Positions 20,499-30,099 of a DNA stretch of 36,412 nucleotides are shown piece by piece. The translations under genes and the position numbers were made by a program. The stretch covers positions 146,879 to 183,290 of the forward strand of contig MU401519.1 of assembly GCA_022579005.1 (NCBI GenBank), given 5' to 3'. Under the pieces are notes generated by a model. It saw only the letters and a program-made list of their open reading frames with translations. It made no database searches and was not told where the DNA came from. Position 1 is the stretch's first letter; every line of letters starts with the position of its first letter. The stretch comes from Poronia punctata (lineage: Eukaryota > Ascomycota > Sordariomycetes > Xylariales > Xylariaceae).

Positions 20499-22293
20499 AT
20501 GGGGCGTCAGGAGCCTTTGACGTCCCTGGCATTGGTCAGTATAAACCTGTCTATAACTGTTCGATTGCACTCCAAGCTTACTGCGGGTTGACAAGGGACG
20601 ATCACCCTATGACGATGTCGTCGAGGGCGAAGGGGAAGCTGATCCTCACGAGCCCCCAAGAGAGTATGACGAACATGGTCGGATTGTCAATGAGACGACT
20701 AAGAAGATTATCAAAGATATCATTCGCGCCCATAACGAAGTCATGCTCGTGATAGGAGTCGCAGAGCCCGACAACCCCGCCGCTAACAACTTCGTCGCGG
20801 AGGCTTCGCGTATTCATCAGGAGTTTGAGAACGCCACCGGAAGAAACTACCTTCGACTTGGACGTCTGCTCGTTCTTACCGGCATATGGGGTGTCCACGG
20901 CGTACGGCAGCGCATCATGGTAAGCATCATCATGCTCTTCCTCGGCCGAGATTACATGTTGACACGAGAATAAAATCAGGTGTACAGGGATACCGCCATG
21001 CTGCCCTTTATAGATATGATGCAGAGGGAGTGGCGGATACATTCGCCGTTAAAGTTATTGTGTGCCGGGATGCCCTCATTTTTCGGTGCTTGGGCATTGC
21101 AATGCTCAACAAAAGCATCAGTTATTATCCGAGATAGTACATGGTAAGGCCCACGTTCTGGAATAGAGTCCACGTTACTAACATGTAATAGCCTACAAGC
21201 TGCAATTTCTTACATCCGCTTTCACCTTCAGATTCACGTCGTCATGCAACGTCTGGATTTGATACCTGCAACTCGCTGGCTGCCTGGCCCGAGTTTTTTT
21301 CTTCCGTTTTCCAGCTCTTCGCCATTTCAGGCCCCTCCGCCGTTGGGTACGTCTGGGGCGCGAACCCTTCCCGAGTGGGCTGGCCAGGTAGCCCTGAGTC
21401 TCGCTCCCTATGCAGGTTATTACCTCGTTAATTGCGCGTGGGATGTCTTGAGCTACTTCATCCGACGAAAGCTTCGCAGATCTCTTCCCCACCCTTCGAC
21501 GAATTCGAGCCCAAATGCAACTACACAAGCCTCGGCTCCGGCAAACCCGACGCGAAGACAGTCTGTCCTCGAGTCGCCAACACTGGGGGAGGCTGATCGG
21601 GAGATAAGACACTCGCAGCAACCCGAGATGGAAGCGACAGACTCTCATGCGGTGGACGGCGAGAGTACTGGTGAAACGCTGCCACTGGAGACGATCCGTA
21701 GGCAGGGCACATTCTCAAGCCGCGGAGGGGATGATTACGCAACCGATGAGGAAGACGCGGATATGGTCAACCCTACCCTCATCAGCTTTGACGTCGACAC
21801 CAGTGAATCGACGGAGCCGCCGACAGGTGTATGGTCTGCTGAACTACGGCCTAGTAACAGTAGTGACTCTAGATCACAGCACAAAGAAACACCCAACTAC
21901 ATAGTCAATGCACTGACAAGACTCCCGTCAGCCCTCGCAGAAGATATTCTCACGGGCTCCCTCACGCACCTCTTATTGATGCCCTTCGATATCGTCGTGT
22001 TTCGGTCCATGGCGTGGTCTTTTGCTCGAAAGTTTGGCCTCTCTACAGCCGGCATGTTTGGCGTGGCTCGAACTGGCGGCCTCCTGTCTCGGACGTTACT
22101 TAACGTGCTTCAAGCGGAGGGACTGAAGTTTCTGATCTCGTGTGAGGTATGGGCAGTAATCGCTATTGCGGGTGCGCGGTTGCACGCCACAGAAGAAGAC
22201 TGGAGAGAGTACAGGCTCGAGATGGAACGCGAGATGCAACAGGGAGAACAAGCGGAGGCGGACGCAACCGGGACAGATCCGTCCCCATCGTAA
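20499..22293 (+). CDS. Unrecognised probable multi-pass membrane protein
   Basis: I do not recognise this family. Four exons by eye: 20499-20534, 20596-20919, 20980-21143 and 21192-22293, giving 541 aa. Intron 3 is only 48 nt but has a perfect TACTAAC branch site; intron 1 has a weaker GTCAGT donor, so the first 12 codons are the least certain. The N-terminal part is acidic (VVEGEGEADPHEPP). Hydrophobic stretches are visible around LGRLLVLTGIWGV, LLCAGMPSFFGAWAL, ALSLAPYAGYYLVNCAW, LTHLLLMPFDIVVF and LISCEVWAVIAIAGA, suggesting several membrane passes. A 150-residue Ser/Glu/Asp-rich loop separates the last two from the rest. The C-terminus is a charged Glu-rich helix. LLMPFDIVVFR slightly recalls a mitochondrial carrier signature but lacks the full motif. 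Codon use and splice signals resemble the neighbours, so it is probably a conserved fungal gene. Confidence 0.7.
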
Positions 22294-24390
22294 AACAAGT
22301 TGTATGTGTAGGATTTTTGGGTTCTGTCTTCAGGTAGCCCGCCATGGTTTCGGTTGCTACAGAGCTACATCTTCTACAACGACAGAACACGTCGCGGTAG
22401 GATCAGATGAGGCGAGGACCCTCTTACGAGCTTCAAGCTTGTTTGCAAGTTTGCAAAGAGGGTCGCAATGGTCGCTACAACTTGAAAGGATTTGTATATC
22501 TCAGCGGTATGTGTTTTATTACAACAAAACAGAAGTGACTATCCGAGGTTACAATGTTTCGTTGGACGTTACCTTCATGTAATAAAAGGTTTTAATAATG
22601 TTCAGGGGTAGTGTGAATACAACACGTGGTTACCCGTTGTTATACCAACCCCACGGTACCTATGCAAATACTGTGAATCTTAGTAAGCTAGAGATACACA
22701 CGCGAAGAATGAAAGCTGATGCTGTCCAAGAATCAAGCCTCTCTCACAGGGTACCTATGATACCTTATATTAGCATCCCGCTCAGCGGCAAGCAGCGCCT
22801 TCCTTGATGCTTACCTGCTGTTTAGACACCTGCACAATAGGTGTGCTTACATAATCTTTATCTTTAGGCACTGTCCGTCCCCCATCATCCTCCTTGGCGT
22901 AATACCTTAACCTACTCGTAGATACCTTATCCATATTGTAGGAGGGAAGGAACGGAATGGGCTATATATTAGAGGGTCTTTTACAGTTGGAACACTTACT
23001 CGTATCCTTCCATACCTAACTTCTAACACAATTACCTAGGTTAGGTGCCTACCTACTTACCTACCCCCAACCCATACAATATACAGTCCAGTCAGATATC
23101 CACCTATCAGGTTTTTTGTCTTGCATGCGGCCCGAATCCCCCAATATCAAGATATTCTTGGAACCGATGGGGCACCTACTCAGACACTTTTAAGCAGATG
23201 AGATTCTGCGCCGCTTTCCCTCCTTTTTTGTTCATTTTGGTAATTCTGCTAACAGACTTATTCTCGGTATTGTTTCCCGAAAACAACTCTGATACAGCTT
23301 GGCAAGGCAAAGGCAACCCCGCAATGTTGCGTCCCTACGTGCCTACCAGCCACCCCAGCATACCCAGCCAGCCCACAGTCTTCCGGATATATTAAATATC
23401 CCGAAGGTCGAATCACATCTTCCCGAGTGCGATCTTCGGTGTCCAAAATGGTATCTACGAGGCCGCTATGTTACACAACAGCTGAAGCGGCCGCAAATCC
23501 AAGGCTTTTGCGTCATAGCGCCTCGACTGCGGCACGGACTACTACATTGGTATGCGTAGCACGTATAAACACATCCAATGAACAATCGACTGTCTACCTA
23601 TTCCACTCGTGTCACAAAAGGCCACAGCATAATGGAAATGTAACATGCATTCGGCTACGGGCCGGACATCTGAAGCATACTACATTCGAGACGATGTTAC
23701 TACGGAATAATCTATTACAGGTCAGAGTCCAGACTGACTGGATATCTTTCAGCATTGGATACTTGGACTGGAGGTTGTCTAGGGCTGTTCAGGGGTTTGG
23801 AACAGGATCGGCAACCAAGCCTGCAGGTAGGTGGCACCGTACTCGTAGGCAGACTATACTTTACAGCCACCGAGCCAGAGCCCCAGTTCTTGCCGAATGT
23901 GCGATTATGGGCCTTGCAGATCTGAATCCTTGGACGACCACTAAAATCGTGATTCGGGCATGAGATTAGTATTCGATCTAACCTTACGTGTGCTCAAGAA
24001 CTACCTATTCGTACAGGTGCTATAATAGGTTGGATCTACATCCTTAGTCTGCCTACTCGTACAACATATCTGAGCTTATATCTTGACTCCGCCCATCTTC
24101 CTCCCGCCAAGGAGTGAGCTGACAACTAATTTCTCGAGAGATTCTTTTGGATCACTTCACTAATAATCAGGCGGTTTACTCGTATACGAACTTGGTGGCT
24201 CATATCTCTTCTGATACCAAAAATCATTCGTACGAGCCCACTCTATTATGAGGAGAGCCGGTCGGATTAATCGCTCTTCCTCTACTTATCCCATTGGCAT
24301 AGCTATCTTGTATTGGGTGGGGAATCTCAACGTCCGTTGTTGAGCGGAGGTCGACCCGGCAACCACGAATACCAAGTTCAAGGCGGCAAC
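22294..24390. other. Long intergenic region, possible orphan open frame
   Basis: About 2.1 kb without a recognisable gene. An open frame with an ATG at 23448 runs to 23963 (about 171 codons); it has no domain, unusual amino-acid use (many Arg, Thr, His) and no nearby splice-supported extension, so it is as likely to be chance as an orphan gene. A smaller frame at 22166-22582 overlaps the 3' end of the preceding gene. The region holds five of the ten TACTCGTA/TACGAGTA octamers (22913, 22999, 23840, 24054, 24177) and a TACCTA/TAGGTA cluster at 23036-23067. Confidence 0.5.
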
Positions 24391-26052
24391 ATGGCTGACC
24401 GAGGAGGAGATTATTCATATAGCACCCTCGAGGTGGCTGGAGAAGCAGCTCATGTCAGGTCAGGCCAATACCCCGAAGCGGTCCGACCAGCAGACAGCCA
24501 GTATCCCGAAGCTGTCCGACCAGCAGACAGCCAATACCCGGAAGCAGTTCCTCCACCCGCACGCGGTTTCTACAAAGACACGCCTCTACCCGCACACAGT
24601 CCATACCCGGCGGTCAAAGTTGAACATCCGACTGACCCTGGGAATGGCGCCACGGACGGTCGGAAAGGAGCAAGAATATGTGGTATAAGACGGAAGCCAT
24701 TCTGGATATTAATGGGCGTTGGGCTGATAGCGATTATTGGACTCGCGGTTGGTCTCGGGGTGGGCCTAAGAAGCAAGAGTGGCAGCGCAGATGAGAATGG
24801 AAAAGACGAGAATGGACAAGATGAGAACGGAAATGGGAACGGGACTAGTCCTTCCTCTTCGGGATTGCACGCCACCACCCGACTTGCCACTGCAAACTTC
24901 ACCGATACGGAGGGACACGATACTTTCTTGGTGGTTTACCAGCTGTGGGACAGCTCTATCGGCATATCGACGTTCAACACGGGAAAGAACAAGTGGATTC
25001 CCTCGATCATAAAGAATGGATCGGCCGCCTCCTTCGATGTCCCTACCTCGCTGGCCATAAGCGCCAAGTGGGACAGTGATGGTGTAAGTCTTCTTTTCAT
25101 TTCTCCTAGCTTTGTCCATTCCCCTATTCATAGTTCTAAGCGGATCACTAACTTGGTACTGCCGGTCAAAGGAGCCGCCTGCTGTAAATATTTATTACCA
25201 AACCGATAATTCGCCACCGGAAGTCTCGGGCTTTCAGCTCGCCAAGTTCCCCGCCAAGTTAGCTACGTATCCCGACGACTGGGAAAATTTGGGCAGTGTG
25301 AACCAGTTTTATTCCAATCCCGGATCCACAGTTACGGCATACGACTTACAATGTGACGTTTGCATCAAGGTACGCAGTCTTAGCATCTTTCCTGACCAGT
25401 AGCCGCGGCGTATAGGAGATAGTAACAATGCATTCCATAGGAAACGCATATATTCTGGCAGGATGTGTCCGGATTATATCAGAGTGAGAAAGGCAAACCA
25501 CCTCAGAGGATTGACATGGACGTACAACTAGCGGAAAACACATCTATAGCACTCACATATTCTCCCACCAATAACTTGGATGATCAATCCGTTACCCGCC
25601 GCAGCTTGGACCTATTCTTCCGTTCGTCCGAGGAAGACCTAGTCCATCTATTGATGAGTAATGGGAGTAACATGACTCGAAACGTAGGGCGCAAAGTCGG
25701 CGCCCAGACCAATATCGCCGCCTTTTCGACGGGCTTCAACGAGAGCAAGCCGGAGGAGAATCCCACTCCTGTCGGAATCCAGGTTCTCACGATTGATCCG
25801 GGGACCGATGACGGGGTTCAACTATCCTATCTGCGAGATAACGAGTGGACTGTTGTTTCTTCCGAGGTTACGGATTTGGCGGATTGTCGGGAGAGAGCTA
25901 CCATGACTGTGAATAGGGCGCAAAGATTATATTGTCTGGTGGAGACGGATGGCGATCTTGGGATCGTGGAGTTTAGATGGCAGGGAGACTTGAATGATCC
26001 GGATACATATCTTCGGTGGGAGAGAGTTGGGGATGTTGACTTGGGGTTATGA
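24391..26052 (+). CDS. Type II membrane protein with fucose-specific lectin-like ectodomain
   Basis: Three exons, 24391-25083, 25172-25369 and 25441-26052, give 500 aa; donors are GTAAGT and GTACGC, and the first intron has a CACTAAC branch. The ATG at 24391 has a good context (CAACATGGC); the frame extends upstream only through a TTG. Residues 1-100 are a Pro/Tyr-rich cytosolic tail with 2.6 tandem copies of QYPEAVRPADS. A single membrane anchor, about residues 103-126 (FWILMGVGLIAIIGLAVGLGVG), is preceded by basic residues, so the C-terminus should face outside. A DENGKDENGQDENGNGNG linker follows, then a roughly 340-aa domain with strands such as TFLVVYQLWDSSIGISTF, NIYYQTD and LDLFFRSSEEDLVHLL, resembling the beta-propeller of the fucose-specific lectin family common in ascomycetes. 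Several NxS/T sites occur outside. Sugar specificity cannot be read from sequence. Confidence 0.8.
24466..24551 (+). repeat. In-frame 33-bp tandem repeat
   Basis: Two full 33-bp units (24466-24498 and 24499-24531) and a partial third (to about 24551), each encoding QYPEAVRPADS. The units differ at a few third positions, so the array is not perfectly recent. It lies in the cytosolic tail of the lectin-like membrane protein. Confidence 0.93.
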
Positions 26053-26931
26053 TGGAGGGTGTTTTATAATTCTGGGTTTTTGAGGCGCGGTTTGAGATAC
26101 AATATACCCCTAATATAGATCTTTTTATGACATGATGCCGATGATCTTGACAGGTGTCTCCCGTGGTGATGCGTCGGTAAGTATGTGTAGTAACAACTTA
26201 CATCGTACAAAAAAAACTACTATGTCTAGTAATCTATGCACTTTTTCCCAGGACTCACTACATGTCTAGGAGAGGTATTAATAAGCTGGCAATTCGTTCT
26301 TTCTGGTTAAAGGGCCGGGGATGGGAAAAGATGTTTGCGACATGTCTTGTTGTCTTGTCGTTGCCTTGCTTCTCTTCCGCTCGTGATGGAAAACGTACAC
26401 ACACAACGCGTTATAAGGCTACGGTTGCGTTGGCACGTTGCAATGTCTAGTTACGGAATAGGGGGGGGGGTTAGGTGATTAATCCGTACCTATACATTAC
26501 CCCTTTTTAGCGCACGTTTTTTTTTAAGGATAATGATGGTGTACCTATACTAGGCACGGGACGCGCTTTACGGACGCGACGGTGGTGTCGGACGGAAACA
26601 TATCCCCGGTAAGGAATACATTGCGATTCCATATGGCTCTTCTATGCGACGAAAAAGAGCTTTGTTCGGTATGACTTAACATAGGTACCTTGTTTAGCAG
26701 GTGATTGATTGTAAGAAGACAATACGAGTAACTAGATAGGAACAAGATAAGAAGTTGGCGAGAATGCTAGGTACCTAGGTATTCCACGGGGTTGTTTTTA
26801 TGATAGAATAGAAATCCTGCTCAACTCCCCTTTCCCCCTTTTAAATGGGATGGGATCCTTGTACGTGTATATATCTTAGGTACCTAGGTTAGGTAGGTGA
26901 GCCCCACTTCGCCGAGATTCATGATCCACAA

Positions 26932-26995
26932 CGGAACTCCACGGACGATTGACATGATTTATTTCCCCGTCTTTTGCCCGTTCGGAACTCCACGG
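26932..26995. repeat. 13-bp direct repeat CGGAACTCCACGG
   Basis: The 13-mer occurs at 26932-26944 and 26983-26995, 51 bp apart start to start, in the same orientation. It lies about 310-375 bp upstream of the OYE start codon and could be a paired regulator site. Confidence 0.85.
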
Positions 26996-27048
26996 TTCCA
27001 TCATATCAATACCGTTCGTTTGTTACCACTCACCCGAAATGGCATCGG

Positions 27049-27068
27049 TAGATAGATAGATAGATAGA
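27049..27068. repeat. Microsatellite (TAGA)5
   Basis: Five uninterrupted TAGA units about 240 bp before the OYE start codon. A second (TAGA)4 lies just after that gene at 28743-28758. Confidence 0.95.
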
Positions 27069-27307
27069 AAAGAAAGGAGTCATGTCATATTGATCGACAC
27101 AGGGGTTTTTCTCCATGGAGATTGATGAGGAAAAAAGGGGGGGGAACGCCGAGATGAGCAGGTAATGAATGGTTTCGAACTTGGACCATGTTCATGATGT
27201 ACGTATTTATAAACGAGCCTCGTCCGGCTATGTAAGTTGGATTTTAAACCACCATCATCATCATTACCATCATACCTTTCAAACAACTCATCTACGAAAT
27301 AAACAAA

Positions 27308-28698
27308 ATGCCTTACCCAACATCCCCCCGATACCCATCAACCAAGAACGACCCAACCCCCCTCTCCGACCCGCTCACATTCCCCTTTTCCAAACGCACG
27401 GCGCCCAACCGTCTAATGAAAGCCGCCACGTCCGAACATCTCGCAACCTATTCACCACCCTCTTCTTCCTCTTCTTCTTCCTACGACGACGACAACGGAA
27501 TCCCCAAACCCGAACTCATAAACCTCTACTCGCGCTTCGCCCGCGGCGGCTGGGGCCAGATCGTGACCGGAAACATAATGATAACGCCCAGTTCCCTCGA
27601 AGGACCGGGAAACGCCGTGATCCCTCCGTCCTCGCCATTCTCCGGCCCCCGCTTCGCCGCGTTCGCGGATCTGGCCGAGGCGGGGAAATCCGGCGGCGGG
27701 ATCTTCGTCGCCCAGCTTTCCCACCCGGGCAGACAGGGCCACGGAGACGATCTGATAAGCGCGAGTGCCGTACAACTATCTTCCGAGACGGGAATGGGCA
27801 CCTTTGCGATGCCGAGGGCTGCGACGAAAAAGGATATAAGGGACGTGGTGGAGGGGTTCGCGTTCGCGGCCGAGTATTGCGAGAGGTGCGGGTTCGACGG
27901 CGTGCAGCTGCATGCTGCGCACGGGTATCTGCTCGCGCAGTTCCTGTCGGGGACGACGAATAAGCGGACGGATGAATACGGGGGTGAAGATGTGCGGAAT
28001 CGCGCGAGATTGGTTCTGGAGATTGCAAAGGCGATCAAGGAAAGGGTGTCTCCGGGGTTTGTTTTGGGTGTCAAGGTCAATAGTGTCGAGTTCCAGGACG
28101 GGGGAGGGTTCACGCCCGATGAGGCGGTCGCGCTTTGTAGAGCCTTGGAAGGGGCCGGGTTCGATTACGTGGAGACTTCGGGGGGCACGTACGAGTGTTT
28201 CGCTTTCGAGCATAGGAAGGAGAGCACGGTCCGGAGGGAGAATTATTTTATCGAGTTTGCCGAGGAGATTGCGAAGGCGGTGGATAGGATGAAGGTTTAT
28301 ACGACGGGGGGGCTGAGGACCGTGGGCGGCATGTTGAGTACATTGGAGGCTGTGGATGGACTCGGGTTTGGAAGGGTTGCTGTTCAGGAACCGGATTTTG
28401 CGAAGGATGTTCTTGAGGGGAGGGTTACGGGTGCGATTAGGTGTGCGATTCCGGAAAAGGATTTTCCGTTGCAGATGGCTGCTTCTTCGGTGTGAGTTTT
28501 TTTTTTTTTTTATTTTTTTTTTCACTCACCCTTTCTTTTCCTTTTCACTGCCGGTAATCATCGGGGTGCTAACGTTGTTTTTCTTCTAGTGTTCTTCAAC
28601 GTATAGGTCATGGCGAGGAACCTGTCGACTTGTCGGATCCAGAGGTTGTCAAGGAAGTCTTGGCCAAAGTGGCTGAACTTATGGGTAAATCTTCTTGA
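27308..28698 (+). CDS. NADH:flavin oxidoreductase, Old Yellow Enzyme family
   Basis: FMN-dependent ene-reductase-type enzyme that uses NAD(P)H to reduce activated C=C bonds; physiological substrate unknown. Exons 27308-28491 and 28590-28698 give 430 aa; the 98-nt intron has donor GTGAGT, a GCTAAC branch and TAG acceptor. The TIM barrel shows N-terminal PNRLMKAATSE (FMN contact), NLYSRFARGGWGQIVTGNIMI, FVAQLSHPGRQ, the active-site segment GVQLHAAHGYLLAQFLS (His202 and His205) followed by NKRTDEYGG, then VKVNSVEFQDGGGF, YVETSGG, and the phosphate-binding TTGGLRT late in the barrel. These are typical of the bacterial-type OYE branch found in many fungi. A Ser-then-Asp run (about residues 52-64) lies between the first strand and the first helix. 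The short second exon adds a C-terminal helical tail. No secretion or targeting signal is seen. Confidence 0.93.
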
Positions 28699-30099
28699 AA
28701 AGATTCCATCAGTCATGCACGAGGGAAGGAGACGAGACCATATAGATAGATAGATAGAGTATAAATTGTACATCGTATTTCGTTATTATCATGTTGGATC
28801 TGCTTACCTCATCCCATCGTTACACTATCAACGTCCTTTATATCGAACCGGGGAGGAGTTCATCCCTCCGTTCCTTGTTCTCTGGTAATGTCATCGAGGG
28901 AAAGGAAACCAGGTCGGTGTGAAAGGCATTTTACGCTGTCTGTTGGGTTCTTAAAGCCTTGTATTTTGAACCATTTTGGTGCTATTGCTAGGGAGAGCAT
29001 GGATTGGTCTTAACCTTTGTCGAAAAGTAAGTACAGAAAAGGGGGATAGGATGAAAAAAGGGGGAGATACAATGCTGCAAAACCACCAAGGTAAAAGGTG
29101 AAACCAATACATGTCCCTGTTAGGCGATTAGGTCATCATCCCATCGAAATATTTACAAATTTCAGGCAAGTGACCTGCTGTTGCACTCCTCACTGACATA
29201 GTTCCAGCGGTTCACCATTTAAGTAATAGAATCCGGTTCACTACCTGGACGTCCCGACATATAAACATCCACAAGCATAACATCACAAGCTTGCATCTCT
29301 CTAATCCTTTACAAGAGCATAAGAACAATTGGTCCGATATCATGGAAGTGTAGTAGTAAACCCCAACATCCAAAACTAGACCATTGTTATAACAGGGCTA
29401 CAACTTGTTCAGGGTGTCAATGGAGTAGGTAAAGGATATATCAGGGATGTTATTTATTTCTTACATAATCCATATACGAAAACAAACAGACAGACGTCAT
29501 AATTATCGTTGGAACCATCCCAGCCCTATGGCCTTTACTTATTAGATATATTAAATTACAAGGCGCACTTTTAAATCTAGCCCATTTAAGAATTCTTCCG
29601 CGGACCCGGTTACAGGATAGGAGGCGAATAGATTGGAATATAAAAAAAAAGAATGTAACCTGTTACTAGCTAGGGCTTTAAAACATCTCGATGATACATA
29701 TGCCTGTTAGCATTCATCAGAGTCGGAATGATGAGAGGGGGTGTAATATTACCTAGGTACCTATGGTAGTACTTTCTTTATAGGGAGGTTGAGATGGATA
29801 GGTACGTATTTCTCTTGTTTTACTAGGAAGTCTAGACTCTAGGGTACTAAGAGTTGTAGAAGGAAGCCAGGACAGGGTTATGATTTGTGTGAATTAGGTA
29901 ATTACCGGTATCCTGCACCTTCCTATCAAGATCCCAAGACCTACCTAAGGTACCTACTCAACACCACAAAATATAAGATAGTTAGTTAAATACACGTTAT
30001 TAAAACCAGCTAAAGTACCTATAACGGGCATTATATATATAAGTTAGGTAAGTCTTGCAGAGGTAAGAGTTAATTAAATTAGGAAGACGAATTAGTGCT
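28699..30099. other. Gene-free flank with falling GC content
   Basis: After the OYE stop there is a (TAGA)4 microsatellite (28743-28758), then about 900 bp of ordinary composition with no supported frame. From about 29640 the sequence becomes steadily richer in A and T, with TACCTAGGTACCTA (29751-29764) and related words, and passes into the AT-saturated block near 30100. The change is gradual rather than a sharp edge, as seen where RIP spreads into flanking single-copy DNA. Confidence 0.65.

Larger units (their letters stand above)
26053..27307. other. Intergenic region upstream of the OYE gene
   Basis: About 1.25 kb. It holds a G10 run (26461-26470), TAGGTACCTA clusters at 26767-26785 and 26874-26899, a 13-bp direct repeat (26932 and 26983), a TAGA microsatellite and a TATTTATAAA sequence near 27205-27214 about 95 bp before the OYE ATG, a plausible TATA box. 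No gene is supported. Confidence 0.6.

Noticed and set aside
27169..27963. 264-codon plus-strand frame overlapping the OYE start
   Set aside because: Arg/Pro-rich shadow in another frame without any recognisable motif.
27516..28525. Long Arg/Pro-rich frames antisense to the OYE gene
   Set aside because: These are shadows of a GC-rich coding exon; the plus-strand frame has the full OYE motif set.
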